Positions 36,701-50,467 of a stretch of DNA of 64,000 nucleotides are shown here, piece after piece (the stretch's first letter is position 1; each line of letters opens with the position of its first letter). The translations under genes were made by a program, and so were the position numbers. This DNA is from Elysia crispata (lineage: Eukaryota > Mollusca > Gastropoda > Plakobranchidae), in the NCBI GenBank assembly GCA_033675545.1, contig JAWDGP010005809.1:460001-524000 (forward strand). The letters are read 5' to 3'. The notes under the pieces were generated by a model. It was not told the DNA's origin, ran no database searches, and saw only the letters and a list, made by a program, of their open reading frames with translations.

Positions 36701-37729
36701 AGCGCTGGACATGCTGTGAGCCAAGGTGATGTCTGGAGGTGACTTTTCGCCGCGTCGGTTCTCGGAAAACTCTGAGATAGCGTTCGGCGGTTGGTTTGGT
36801 TTGGTTAACAGAAAGTAGCTGACATCTGATGGACTTCTCATTCGTTCATGCAACCTCATCCATTTGAAATTGTCTATGTCAATGGATGTTTTGCTGCTGA
36901 TGTTGCTGCAGTTATTGTTTTTGTTGTTGTTGGTCGTTGTGAAGCTGTTGTCATGGTTCATACTATCAGTGTTTGAAGCTATTCGACAGATATTAAGATT
37001 CGCATCTTTTCTGAAATGTTTACACCTGGCAGGACCTGACTTACGTGTCACGGGTCCAGTGAGTTTGCCTTGATCAGTCTGCTCTGACCCCTGGTCAAGC
37101 TGCAGCTGTGACGTCACATCCTTCAGGAATGACCTCGAGCAGGTACTGAAGGCAGGAGGCTGGAATCCTGCGTCCCGCTTCCTCGGTCCTGTCAGATCAG
37201 CATAGAGCTGGTAGTTCCTCTGACCCCTGTTTCTGGAGGAACACATGAGAAGATTGGCGTCAAATTCCTTCACGCTGATTGGCATATCCTCACCTCCACT
37301 GTAGACATCTTGACTGAGCGCTGCTGTATGAGAACTGTCTCCAAACGGCGTGGTACCCATCTCGGCTGTACCGAGCCCATTTCTCGGTGACGTGCCGTTC
37401 AACCCAGATCGTCTTTCCTGGCTGGAAATATTCCCAGATATAATCCAACAATCCGGGTTGGGCTGAGGAGTTTCAGATATCGGTATGTTTGTATCGTGTA
37501 TCAGTGAGACCGCTTCCACCAGGGTCTGTCTCGACTGGTCTATGGTGTCTGACAAATCTATATCGAGGTCCTGCGTGTGGTCATCTGTCTGACCTTCCTT
37601 AAACGATGAGCTTGAGTGGAGCGTGCTGGGATAGCCGATTGACTCACTGACTGACCTGATCAGTTGGTCAAGCCTCTCCATGGGGGACGCCATAGTGTCC
37701 AGGGGATTGATCTCGGCTGTCTCGGACAT
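33767..37729 (-). CDS. Giant exon: novel disordered 13-residue-repeat protein (partial)
   Basis: A single open frame of 1,321 codons (1,401 before a stop if unspliced) starts at an ATG in fair context (CCAGGATGTC) and ends in phase 0 at ACATTACAG|GTAAGC, a strong donor. The frame is long in its non-repetitive parts as well (residues 1-754 and 1,054-1,321), which is good evidence of coding. I recognise no domain. The N-terminal third is Ser/Thr/Asp-rich with an Asn-rich stretch near residue 270. Basic clusters that could be nuclear-localisation signals lie near residues 563, 670 and 713 (KKRSRRTR, VRRKKH). Residues 755-1,053 are 23 copies of ADIVKQKPETSQG-type repeats. The C-terminal part is Ser/Pro-rich with one likely helical patch (GIIRGVEELVEMLYL). 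No signal peptide or membrane segment appears before the donor. Cellular role is unknown. More exons must lie at lower coordinates. Confidence 0.85.
34571..35467 (-). repeat. 39-bp coding minisatellite, 23 copies
   Basis: Exactly 23 in-frame 13-codon units fill 897 bp with no indel. Two unit types dominate, ending TSQG or TSEH. Variants are few: KSEH at units 2 and 8, and single substitutions at units 1, 8, 10 and 22. Near-identity at the nucleotide level shows recent expansion or homogenisation. The product is a Lys/Pro/Glu-rich, probably extended polyampholyte segment. Confidence 0.97.
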
Positions 37730-37753
37730 CCTGGTGCTGGGAAAGTTTTGTGC
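37730..37753 (-). other. 5' end of the giant exon with splice acceptor
   Basis: Upstream of the ATG the minus strand reads CTAACTTTTGCCCTTTGTTAG then GCACAAAACTTTCCC. It has a branch-point-like CTAAC and a pyrimidine-rich acceptor. The 24 nt between acceptor and ATG are open in frame (AQNFPSTR), so the true start could lie in an upstream exon. Confidence 0.55.
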
Positions 37754-38891
37754 CTAACAAAGGGCAAAAGTTAGTTCTAGTGATATGGTGCGGGGTGAGT
37801 TAGCAAGGGAGATAACAAAGAACTTTCCTTCTTCCTTATCGTTCCATTGCCACAACCATAATAAATTCAATTAACCTTCATTTCACCACGTCGTATGGGT
37901 GCCAAATATCTTTTTTGAAAGTGTAATAATAAATACAAACAATTCTAATCTTAACAGTCTATGAAACCTTCCATTTGTTATTGCTGATTTCGACAACCAG
38001 GTCAGTTCTATAATCACCAGCATTACAGATAGGCGAGAAGCGCTGCCTGAACCATAGTGTTTCTTCAGCTATGTTTTTAAAAGCCTTCATGGACATTTTG
38101 GAACGTCTTTTATAATAGAAAGAATATGTTCAAGTCACTGTGGAAACTTTTCAACACGTAAATAACTTTTATCCAATGTCACTGGAATGTGTAAACAGAG
38201 AATCAGACATTGTTACCATAATTGACTTGACTGCTATCATCTGTTACATCTTCTCTCAAAGGACAATTTTTTCTCCACTGAATTAGAAATATCGATGTGC
38301 TTGACACCAATGTCGCCATGAAGTAATCCCAGTCGTGGACTTGAATTTTTCACCACACAGTTCAGTGCAGCGATCTTCTATCTTTCGCGCTGTGCCGGCT
38401 GCTGTATATCACGTCAGGTTCCATGGTTCCAGAGTGCCTTGACTATTGAACTTTTCTCTTAACATAGAGATCTCTTCGATGTATTCTATGTAAATATTTG
38501 AATCCAGTAATCGTTATCATCTGGTCTAGAACCGTTATTTTTTATTTTTTATTTTTTTGCACGGTATGTATGAAAATGAATTGCCTTGTTTTGTTCTTTG
38601 TTTGGAAAATCATGCCATAAATCATGCTATTGAAGTAATGCCCTTTAACTGTCACAGAAAGTAAAAATTAAGTGATTTAAAAAAAGAAACACCGCATATT
38701 CTCTGTTCATCTCAATTCACTAATATAAAACCAATCACTTCGCAATAAAACCTTGTAGCTATCCCTTAACGGTAATGAAGTCCTACGTGTGAAAAGTCAA
38801 GAAACGGTTTACCGTGGTCACTTGCTTGACCGCTTCACATTTCAAGAAGCTTCGAGAGCAGCGCTGTAAAATGGCCATTGTGTTTTCTTAC
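37754..38891. other. Probable intron 5' of the giant exon
   Basis: AT-rich sequence with an AAGGGAGATAA word near 37,806 and poly-T/A runs. No exon is seen. Confidence 0.4.
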
Positions 38892-39125
38892 GTGAAGACG
38901 GTTTTGTTGAGTGTCTCGGATCAAACACTCAGCAGACGTGTGAAAACAACAGGACCAGTTTTCACGGTGGCCCCACAGTGGACACTTTGACTGGTCTGAA
39001 TGGCGTCACGCAATCACCGTGGCACGAACCGCCATTCACACTCGCCAGCTAATCTCTCAGCCAGCACACAACAACTGATGACCTCCCCTTGTTCTGGAGG
39101 TGGTCACTTGAGTTAGCGCACCGAA
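38892..39125 (-). promoter_or_regulatory. Candidate promoter and non-coding first exon of the giant-exon gene
   Basis: A GC-richer, repeat-free island whose minus strand has a CRE/ATF-like TGACGCCA and a C/EBP-like TGATTGCGTGA. It ends at CTTCAC|GTAAGA, a donor about 1.1 kb upstream of the acceptor at 37,754. No TATA box is evident. The link to the giant exon is inference from strand, spacing and splice signals. Confidence 0.3.
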
Positions 39126-39314
39126 AAATACAGCAGATCTGGAACCATTTGGGCTGACCACACAAGTGACACCCTGTCATTTTCTTGGCATGTCAAGGTA
39201 GCGTTTAAAAAAACTTTCGCATGTTTTTGTTTGTTGAAGGAATGAAAGAGTGAAATACTATGCTAAGAAAAAAAAAGGAAAAAGAAACAGGACAAACTAG
39301 GTGACACGGAAAAG

Positions 39315-40103
<789 letters not shown>

Positions 40104-40143
<40 letters not shown>

Positions 40144-40200
40144 GTGTGTCTCTTTCTGTCTATCTGTCTCTCCCTCCTCTCTCTCTTTCTCTCTCTGCCT
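40104..40200. repeat. (CT)n microsatellite, imperfect
   Basis: About 30 bp of pure CT followed by degenerate CTTTCTCTC and CTGTCT units. Confidence 0.9.
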
Positions 40201-43200
40201 TATTGAATCCTCTTCAGCTACCTGTTAGTGCAATATGTGGGACTGCTCTCAAAGACTTCAATAAACAATTTTGATGCTTCCATGTCTTAAGTTTGCTGTC
40301 CTAATTGCCTACGGCAAAAAGGGCAGTAAGAAAGTAAGTATGTCTTAAGTTTCAAAGCTGTGAAATGTCGGAGTTGACTGATTAACTAATTGCGACATGC
40401 TTTATACTTTTGCCTGAATATAACTGTTTTTATGCTTCAAAATTATAATATTGAATGATTTGAGATATTTGATTTTATGTCATGGAGATTGAGCAGAACT
40501 TAATAAGTGATACTGCTATGCTGCTTTTGAATATCAATGTTGACTTAAAAGGTTTTTAATATAACCGCTGGCAAGTTCCCGAGATGTATACATTAAAATA
40601 TCTTTTTATTGAACTGGACATGTTTCTTTGCATCAGAATCCTTATACCATTTGATGACCAAAAAAAAAAGTCACTGGTAATTTGGGCTAAAACGCTTTAT
40701 AAATGTAACCACAAAAACAAAAATAATAAATGTCATAAAAACAGATGGATTTTCATTCTTAGATTTTTATTGGTACATATATATATATATATGATAAAAT
40801 CTTGTCAAATGCTGAATATATGGTTCTATATATATATAAATGGCACATAAAGAAATTGGCAAAAGACAAAACATACAGAAAATTGCATAGAAAATGTCTG
40901 CATTTGGGACTCGCGTAAAGGGGACGTTAAGCAATACATTACCACATTACTTTTAAAAAATATATATTTTGCATTGCATTTTAGTAAAATTTCGCATTGT
41001 TCAAAACATTTTAATTGTTCCCAAGTAATTCATCTTATAAGGAGTACATAATGGATTTCTCTAAACTCAAAAAAAAAAACTTTTCTGCTCCAAAGCTACA
41101 TTTATTTAACTTATTGTATCTTTGCGTAATGTTGCAGCTTACTGCAGTCAGTATCCATTCCTTGATGTTTGATGATCAGGTTCAACTTTCTAGAGTTTTG
41201 CTAACAAGACTTATGGCTGCTCTTAGCAGATTGACAAAGTCTTAAACTACTTATGTAGTGTGTTAAAATTCAAACAAATTTGATGTCTTATTCCAGTCCC
41301 TGAAACACTCATGATTAATCTTTTCCCTTTCAACTGTAAGCCCCCACTGACGGCTCCCCGAATGAGATAGCAGTACTGGCTAATCCACATGAATGTTTGA
41401 ATCGAGACAATCAAGAAAAAAAAATTATGATTATTCTAAATTTCATTAAACATGGATTAATTCAGGGTTTACGTGTAAATAAATACTTTAAGGTTAAGAT
41501 TACTGATGTTCTTTTTTTCAAATTATGGGGGGGGGGGAAAAACAACCAAAAGCTACGCCCAGATCATAAATGAAGTTTAAGATAGATTACTATAGCAGAG
41601 CAAAAGCAGGTACCGAATGGATTACATGGAACGATTAGAATAAATTTCAAAACAAAGAGAAAAGTGCAGAACACCCGCAGGTATGACAATTGTGTGGAAA
41701 AGTCAAATAAAACACTGATAAAATACAAATTTTAACATTAATGGAAGGGGAACTCTGAAAGAAGCGAGCCACTTTCATGAAATTTTACCTTTTCATTAAA
41801 TCACAAAATAAAAGATTGAGCACGAGAAAAATATTGTAAAAAAGTATTGAAGATCAGTGGTAAACTTTTTCAATAATCTTTTTCATAGAGCAAAAATATA
41901 ACAAAAATTTTTTAAAGTATTCTGACACAGCTAATGTTTTCTCAAACATAAGAAAAATGCCAGCTCCAAATTCACCTTCCCGATAAATGCTATAAGGTAT
42001 ATTATCCAAATGCTGCAGCTTGGAAGCATAAGAGAGGTTCGAAGTTTTTTCACTGAAAAATTTTCTTGAGCCAAAATTAAAAAAAAAACAAGGGTGATTC
42101 CAGCTCAAATGGTAACTTAATATGGATATATTTTGAATAAGGGCAATAAAGAAAAAAATCGGGGCCGGGGTTTTTCTTTTCAAGTCAACATTTCAAAGAA
42201 TATGCAGCACTTTGCTTTTGTTGAAATCAATAATGATAAAATGAGTGAATTTTGCAATAACAATACATGTAACAATTTTCATTTTTCTTTTAAAAAATAT
42301 ATTCTTCCCCCATAAAAGAAAAAAAAATAGTTTTGATTGTAATCTTTTGATCCTAGGTAGAAAGTATAAATTATATGAATTTTCTTAAAATAGAAATCAA
42401 AATGAACCATTAGCAGTATTTTAGTTTGATGTAAATGCAACAATACTTCTTCTACGAAATAAATATTTTGGAAGAGAAAAGATAGAACAGAAATGAGCAT
42501 AACATTTAAATATGTAAAAGCTTGATATCTTTCAATTACAGCAAGAATAAAAGAAATTCTCAAGAATGAACAACACAATCAGTTAAATGTTTCAGAAAGA
42601 ATATTGAGACAATTCACATAGAGACACAGTTAACTTGGCATATATAACGTATTTGGTAAAATTGGCTTCATTACATGTATGTCATGCATTTTTTTTTTTT
42701 TTTATTGGGGAGTACAATCATTTCTGAACAATTTCATCCATATTTACCTCATTATTAACACATTAATCCTAATTTTCTCAACAACTGCTTTTCATTTTGC
42801 TGATTTTTTTCCCCACTTACATGAAGATCAAAAAAAAATTACGAAAGAAATCTCCATGAAACTTTGCACACTTGTTCAATAATATCTAAGACAGATTCCA
42901 AACAAGCCACAAAGCATGTGCAATACTTTCCTGCAAGTTGTCTTTTTGTGGACTGTGCACCTTAAGTTTTTCAATTTCATCTTTTTGCAATACAAAACAA
43001 TGCATAAAATTTTTACTTTTAGTTCAGGCAAAAAGATACTACAACAAAACCTAGAATACAGTGTTCTCAGAATTAGAGTGAAATTTTGTTTCACTGTCTT
43101 TGACAATTTTTGTAATACCTTGAGATATTTTGCTCAATTATTTTGTTTTTTATTAGACCCCAAAGTCAAGCAAAAACCAATTTAAAAGAAAAAATTAAAA

Positions 43201-44914
43201 TTTTTGGCACTTATGTGAGTTCTTTTCTTTTCTTTTTTTTTTTTTAAGGTTCTTCCTTGCCATATAGATACAAGCATAATAAATATTTTAAGTCTTTCAA
43301 GTTTGGGTTGAATGTGTCCATAAAGACTAGAGAATGATTTATTTTTTTGGATACCATCTGAAGGCTGTATTTGTCAAACCTTGGAAAGACAATAAAGACA
43401 ATGCTACAAAAATGTGTATGTTTGTTCAAGTCCCATACAGCACTGTACAAAAATATGTGAAAAAAAAAAAAATCAAATAAATTCCAATACAAATTATATA
43501 GTTGTATAAGGGAAGGCTGTGCATATGATAAATGCTATGAAATTTTTAAACAAAATGCATAGAGACTAGACTCTTGAGTCTGACATATGAAACTCAAAAT
43601 TGTTTTTAAAGAAAATTCAGAAGAACATAAACTGCTCTTTTCCAATACTTGTAAGGCATCCAGGGCACTTGTGACTCAATTCACTCGTGACCATTTTGAG
43701 CTAGAGCCCATTAAAGATAAAAATGGGTTATATGATAAAACATTGTAAACATATGTAAAACAATAAGAAAAAAGTTTTGAATATAGAAATGCAGAGCCAG
43801 GAATTCACTGTAGGTGAAAACGAGGATTCATTAAGTGATAAATTCTGACTTGTGCCTCATTCTGCTTGGCTGCCTCACATTTAATATCAAGAATTGTGTG
43901 CAAGAAAACAGTAAATATTCACTCTATTTTAATGCCACCCAGTGAGAGAGCATTATACTTGAAATTGAACTTCAAAAAGTAAAAACTGGAAAAATTGACA
44001 AATGGATTGAAAGAAGAAAAAACCATTGCATTATATTATGCATTATTATTTCTAAACCTAATAACTTTAAAGATTTTCATACTCTGTGTACACCCAACCC
44101 TTACTTTGTCAAGATAAGTCAGTAAATTTTGTGCTGTTTTCTGGTCATAATTTCCCATAATTTATAAAAAAGGGCAAACATAATTCATGAAGAGGTAAAG
44201 GTCATCAAAGACACCTAGCCTAGATGGAAACATGAGTTATGGAAAATATGTAATAAGTCCTACTTAAGTTTCACCTCGAAATTCTGAAAATTTTCATGGA
44301 CACTTAAACCTAGAAAATCAAATCATTTTCACGACATCTAAAAGACGTCTGTTGATATGAATAAAAGAATATAAGCCACAACTAAAAAAATCAATGAAAA
44401 AAAAATTAAATTAAAAAGCAAAAAACAACAACAAAAAACCTCTAATGATTTTGTTCTTCATACATGAATATAAAGAAATATAAATTAATTCCATTGAACA
44501 AAACTATGGATGCTTAAAAACAGTAGTAAAAATCATTTGAAAAAGAATTATAACTGTATGTCAAATTTCATCCACAAATATTTTACACCTTGTCCAGAGA
44601 TGTCAATGGCCTCTGTAAAAAAAAAAAATTGAACAGGACTTTAAAAAATCTTAAGTACCAATTTAGTCTGCACTTTAAAGGCACAGAACTTAAAACTTAA
44701 AGTTTATGAAAATAGATTCTCAGATCTAAGGACATCTTATTCTTTATGGCAGGCTTTTGATAATTGTCTAAGACAATGCAAAACTTTTCTTGACTAAGAT
44801 TAGGAATAATTCACAGCTACTTATAGAACTGCTACTGGAAGCAACCGAAGAGATCACACAAGTTATCCTGATTCTGATTAAGATTAACCCTTTTGGCTCA
44901 TATCTCTAACCTAT
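40201..44914. other. AT-rich desert, no supported gene
   Basis: Strongly AT-rich with many homopolymer A and T runs and a short (TA)n at about 40,770-40,840. All open frames are short and low-complexity. It may be intergenic, or partly an extended 3' untranslated region of the receptor gene. Confidence 0.55.
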
Positions 44915-45130
44915 CTAGATCAGACCTATATCTACACTTATACTTTAGAGAGACTAGATCTAGATCTATAAATGTATTTTCTTTAAATCTTTTAAACCTC
45001 ATTTAATCTCAATTGAATCTTGATCTAAATATCTGGATCAACACCTATTACAATTTAGATTCTACTTCTAGACGAGATTAAATTGAACAATCTAGATCCA
45101 GATTTGATCTAGATTAAATGTTGAAAGATT
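44915..45130. repeat. AGATCT/CTAGATC-rich patch
   Basis: Clusters of CTAGATCTAGATC, TCTAGATC and GATCTAGATT words in AT-rich sequence, similar in kind to 24,540-24,920. Confidence 0.65.
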
Positions 45131-48100
45131 TTGACAATTTTCACGAAGAATAAATTTTTAAAAAATCTTTATCTGGATAATCCAGACTTATAGGAAGACA
45201 TTAAAGCATTGAGAAAATGCAGGCAAATATGTCAATTAAAAACCGAACTCTGATAATCTTAAGTACTTAGCTTTGACAGCAAGAAATAACAGGAGTTCAA
45301 AGAAGCATGGGAATCAAAAATAGAAAAGATTTCTAGAATGTGATTTTAGTATTTAAGATTTCTCTAGTTCCAATAGTAGTATTCTAGCAGTGGCAAGAAA
45401 CAATATCATGAATAGCCACTTGTCTATATCTACTTCCGAATCTGTCAGCACACTTTAGAGTTGCTAATAAAAAAGAGGCAAAAACTGGAAGTACCTGGGG
45501 GTGAATAGCAAGGAAATTGTGCTAAATTTAGACCTAGACTTAGTTAAGGAAATTCTTGTAACATGAGGTAGAGAATAATAGACAGGAAGTGAAAATCAAT
45601 AACTCTTTGAGTCTATAACAAAAGGTAAAGTAAAAAAAAAAAAGATTTTATATGAAGATAAGAGCTGAAACCAGAGGCAAAAGTAAAGTCTGAAACCAGA
45701 GTTAATCTGAGTGATTTACATCCCTGCTTGTCATCTTTTAATTCATTATCTCCCTACATGGGGAGGGAAAGAAGAGGGGTAGATGAGTGGAAACACTTTA
45801 TGCTGAACTGTGTAATATGAAAATTCCAGCACAACAACAAATTTTTACATCCATTTCTTTTCTTTTAAATACATTTCACTACTTTTGAAGTCCATTAAAT
45901 CTCCAGAAGAATCTTGTTGGCTGATAAATTAAGTTGAGTTTACAGAAGAAATAAATAATTTGGCAAGAACAAGTCCTCTTTCTCTAGGAATACCCTTTTT
46001 CAGAAGTAAAATAAACAAGATGATAAAATTCTCAAATAGATATTAGAGAAAAAAAAGAAGGTTGAAAGTACAATTTCTTTTGTTATCAGATATTTGTTAC
46101 TGGCTGGATATAGATATTAAAAAATAACTGACCTGAATTGGTCCAATTGATACAATACATATTACAATTTTTGACTCCCTGTAAGAAAACTTACTTAGGC
46201 CAGAAGGTTAGAAAAAAAAACAAAAACATAAAAATGGGAATGGAACATTAAATTGCAAGAGCACAAACCAGACGGCTGTGAAATCAATGCCAGAATATTA
46301 TTGCTGTGTGTTTTAATCCAACTATACTAACAAACTTGTACCTCATTGCGAAAGGGAGTCTTTTTTATCTCCCTTCCTTTCCCCCCTTTCCAATTGTATG
46401 GCCATATTTTTGTCTCTAATATATATGCCTAACATCTAACTTTGTTCCTATTCCCTATTAATATGGAATCATAAAAATGGTTGTGAACAGAACAAGTAAA
46501 ATTTAAATTTTCTTTACATAAAAGTGTTGAAATGGTATTGCTGACTTATATCTATTAAGGGGGGAAAAAAAGAAACCTAAGAAACATGTTGTAGAGAAAC
46601 TTACAAAAATTTAATTGCCATAAATAAGAATGGCAAACTTATTCTATTAAAAAATCCTGAGTAGAAATATAAAATGATACATGAAGACACTAAAAAATCT
46701 ACAGAGTTCTTTGTCTATCTACCCTTGTTTAAAGTATGTTACAGAATTATACACAAAGAAAATATAACCATCACATGGAGATATATGGCAACACTTTGCA
46801 AAGCAACAGGGAAAAAATAACAAAAAAAAAAAAAAACCTCCACCAACAACACCCCCCTCCAAAAAAACAAAACAAAAAAAAACAAAAAAAAAAAACAAAA
46901 CAAAACAATGTTTTGTAAAGGAGATATTGCTTAAACAAGAGCCACAAATGAAAAAAAAAGTGCCTGTAAAAAGCAATGACTAATGACACTGTCTGTGTAA
47001 ACAGCTTTACAGCCAAATGGTAGCAAATAAACTAAGGTGTTGCAACTTGTGTTGTAAGTATCAAAGGGAGCACTAATTTGAGAAAGTGTAAATACAAATT
47101 TGTTTTTGTTTTGCTGCGTTTCAAAACTGGATAACATTAAAAAAAGGAAATAGGTGACATGAGAAACATGATTCCACCATAATTATATGAGGGTTGATAC
47201 ATATATCAGTGAGAAATCAGTGTGCTTATGGGCAAGTGTTGTTTAAATCAATTTTTACATATTAGGGAAAATTCCAACGAATGTGTGATAACCAAGGGTT
47301 AATATACAAATAACATGAAAAGATTAGGCCACAAGCAAACCTTTATACGAAATGACTGGCATTATTGAGGTTATTTCCAAATGAAGTAGCTGTAAAGAAG
47401 CAAATGTTGGGTGCTGTGCGAGAGCAGAAATATCATTATGGCTGTGAGCAACACATAAAATACATTATAACATGGTTGGAACAGATAACGATATCACTCA
47501 ATAATCTTTTTTTTATTTTATGAGCGCTTAAGTACCTCTAAAAACAGGAAAAGCATTTGAAATTGTTGCAGTTTTCTATCTGACTAAGGAAGTGGAGGCC
47601 ATTGCCCAGCCTACTTACACTAAAAAAAGTTGAATTAAATCATCCTAGAGCTCAAGAACTGCAATATTGATCATATTAGTTATAAAAGGACAAATGGCAC
47701 TGTAATTTTGCAACCTCCAATAGTTATTTCAGGTTCTTTCGGTTCTGTACATTCTGTAAGTTTCCTGAAGATCTTTGTGTCGAGCTAATATGAAATCCCT
47801 CTCCATCAGATAATACCAATCAGGAAACCTCTTCCAATTGGCAAATCTGGAGACCGTAATGATTTAAAGACTATTATGCTCAAGCAATTTTTTTTTCTCT
47901 GATTGTTTTTGACCCCAGGGAAATAAAGTAAGAAGCATCTGCAGATAAACTGCTGCTGCATCATCTTGATATGAAGAATTTACAAAGATAAATTTTTGGC
48001 AAGCCAGAACTTATTTTCTTACATTTATGAATTAATTTTGATTGTGATTCTTAAAATAAAATCACGAAATCAACAGAACTACTAAGTTTAATATGTGGAA

Positions 48101-48659
48101 GAGAAATGAAAAGAGGTAAATAGGATGAAAACTTGTCAGCCCAATCTGACGGGAACTTGGGAGAGCTACATGTAGCAGCAAGATGGAACTGACAAGAAGA
48201 TAAGCAGCAGCTAACCTAAACCTCATCAATTAGTGATAGCAAAAAATATGAATCTGTTTGAGTTCTTATGTTTGAAATGATTTCATCATAAGGTGACATT
48301 GAAAAGAACCGAGATAAATCAAAGACTGCAATATGAACTATTTGTGTTTACACAAAACAGATGTTACATTTTATCAACATGAACATCAATGTAAAAAAAA
48401 ATGTGATTAAAAAAGGAAGGAATTCAAAATCTTTTTTTGGCAACTCAAGGAAAGCCTAAAAAAATGTTTTTCTTAATGTGAATTCACTAAATGTGAATAA
48501 CAGATAATACCCTGCTTTTTTTCTGAAGTACTTAAAATGTGTTAAAATGATGAATAAAAGAACTACGCCAGTTTGGTCTACAATTTTATCATAACAATTT
48601 ATCCTTTTCAGATACTGGAAAATGAAACTGAGATTAGTCAGCCTTGACTCAGAGCTCAA
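45131..48659. other. AT-rich sequence 3' of the receptor gene
   Basis: AT-rich with homopolymer A runs (for example 46,818-46,832 and 46,860-46,905). It begins just past the stop of the minus-strand receptor gene, so its right part should contain that gene's 3' untranslated region. A candidate poly(A) signal (AATAAA on the minus strand) lies near 47,515. No other coding exon is seen. Confidence 0.45.
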
Positions 48660-49109
48660 CTAACAAAGCAGGTCATCATCTTCTTTGTTAAAGCTGTAGA
48701 GAGCACTTGTGAAGCTGCGACCATCTAAGATGATGCACTCTGGTGGAACGAACTCCACTTTATCAGGATTTCCTCGAGATTTTATGAGAGGATCAACAGC
48801 GACTGTGAAGACACTTTTTTCATCAAAGTTGTATTCACTATTCAGCTCTGGGGGAGACATCGCCTGAACTTGAGATGAGGACGGAGGGCCATCACCCTCA
48901 AACTCCATGATAATCTCTCTGCTGATAGCTTTTTCACCTGAACTTGCAGTTGATATCTTGTCTGAGTCTGAACAAATGCCGGTATCGTCTGACTTTCTGG
49001 ATATGCAAGTCTCAAAATGTGGGCGTTGTGCACTCAGCAAGGCAGAGAGCAGCTTGGAACTGATATTGCTCTCCATGGTTTCATAATTCAGTGACAGGGG
49101 CAGGCAATT
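48660..49109 (-). CDS. IL17R-like: SEFIR receptor, last coding exon (cytoplasmic tail)
   Basis: Acceptor TTTCCTCCCAG precedes AATTGCC. The frame enters in phase 0 and runs 149 codons to a TAG at 48,660-48,662. It follows directly from the SEFIR exon at 49,819-50,217. The tail is acidic and Ser-rich, with short hydrophobic patches (KLLSALLSAQR; VEFVPPECIILDGRSFTSAL) and ends EDDDLLC. I recognise no second domain, and no TRAF-binding motif can be asserted by eye. The compact tail is shorter than in vertebrate IL-17RA. Confidence 0.85.
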   Translation of the reverse strand, partial: NCLPLSLNYETMESNISSKLLSALLSAQRPHFETCISRKSDDTGICSDSDKISTASSGEKAISREIIMEFEGDGPPSSSQVQAMSPPELNSEYNFDEKSVFTVAVDPLIKSRGNPDKVEFVPPECIILDGRSFTSALYSFNKEDDDLLC

Positions 49110-49818
49110 CTGGGAGGAAAGTAATGAACAGTTTCATTTATAGATGACAAATTTCAAACAAAAGGGGTTTTTTTTGGTCTTATCATAGCAGATGTTTATT
49201 ACATGTATCACAAAAAAAAATTCAAATTATATTCCAATGAAATATTGTTCACAGTGCTGATTAATGCCAAGGTAGCAAAAAAAAAAATACTGAAGGGAAA
49301 TAAAATTACAAAATGAGGCTGAATAAAAATATCCATTATTAGGGGGGAAAATTTGAAAAGATCATTATGATTGAAGAAAATTCTGCTGCTCAATGTATCA
49401 GGAAGCTATCAAAACATATTCACCAAAAATAGTAAACAGGATTTTAAGAAGAAAAAAAATCAATTAAAAAAAATCACTGTATAGAGACTAAAACTATTTG
49501 AGTGGACTTCTAAACAAGGGGAAACAGGGGTGCCCCATTGTCTGCAGAGCTGTGGGCTCTCAGTGTGGAGGTCTAGCATTCAAATCTTGTCTTACACTAT
49601 CTGCTGGTGGGGTTGTTCTCATCCAACCTGCGCTATATTCTCGATCCATAAAAAAGTTCAACAGTGTAATATGCTCTTAATGGGTCACCAAGAGCCTGTA
49701 AAAAATATAATTTACAGTTGAGAGAACAAAAAAAAAATATTTTTTTTTTTTAATTTAAAAAAGTAATTTCAACATTCAGCAATTGTCAAAAAAAAAAAAA
49801 AAGACATGTAAAACTCAC
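49110..49818 (-). other. Intron between SEFIR exon and tail exon
   Basis: A 709-bp intron bounded by ACT|GTGAGT and TCCCAG|AAT, phase 0. It contains the SINE relic at 49,541-49,605 and several poly-A/T runs. Confidence 0.8.
49541..49605 (+). mobile_element. tRNA-derived SINE relic in an intron
   Basis: TGCAGAGCTGTGGGCTCTCAG followed by AGCATTCAAATCTTG resembles an A-box region and a degenerate B-box at about tRNA spacing. It is antisense to the host gene and imperfect. Confidence 0.4.
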
Positions 49819-50217
49819 AGTGTATGCTTTGGCTTCTTCCTCAGTCAACTTATGAAGTGATCGCAACAGCTCTGGGAAGCCACCTGGCAGCTGAATCTTG
49901 GTGGGGGCTTTAAGGTGCTGCCAGCTCCCACACTCCTCTCGGTAGTACAACATGATGAAGTTTTCTAGGTGATCCGGGAAGGCCCATATGTAATCCTGTG
50001 CCAGCTTGAACATTTGGTTAGTGTGGCTGGTGGATGGATCGTTCATGAAGATCTTGGTTTGATTGAAGCTACCAAGCAGGTTCTCCGCCATCGTGGAATC
50101 TATCAACAAAATGTTATCTGCTGCACCAATGGCCATACGAGACCACTTCACCCATTCTGAAAATTCATTGCCGAGAGTTTCCCAAGGTGGATCCATCACA
50201 TAACACATGCAATGAGT
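49819..50217 (-). CDS. IL17R-like: SEFIR domain exon (IL-17-receptor type)
   Basis: Bounded by TTTTTTTACCCCCCAG (strong acceptor) and GCATACACT|GTGAGT (strong donor). It is 399 nt, phase 0 to phase 0, 133 codons. It supplies most of a SEFIR fold: THCMCYVMDPPWE (helix A end and strand B), EFSEWVKWSRMAIGAADNI (conserved Trp helix) and LLIDS (strand C), then an insertion and ENFIMLYY (strand D). It ends with a helix (ELLRSLHKL). SEFIR is the cytosolic homotypic adaptor domain of IL-17 receptors and Act1/CIKS, which recruits Act1-type adaptors. Together with the transmembrane exon upstream this favours a receptor over a soluble adaptor. The subtype (IL17RA to RE) cannot be set from the sequence; invertebrate receptors often fall outside those groups. 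Confidence 0.85.
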
Positions 50218-50467
50218 CTGGGGGGTAAAAAAAGTATGCTTTCACAAGCTTTGTGATGGGGATAGAAAGGATATTTGTTTAAAAAAAAATCAGCAAATCA
50301 ATCAAAGAAGTCAGTAATTTTTGTCCTTTTTTTTTTTTTAAACCACATAAAAACTTGTATCTCGAGTTTGGAAATAAAAGTTTCAGAAACACTTCCCTCT
50401 GCACTTTTTCTTCTTTGCTTATGTAATGAAATTTTCGCAGCATTTCATGTTGATATAGGCTCCTACT

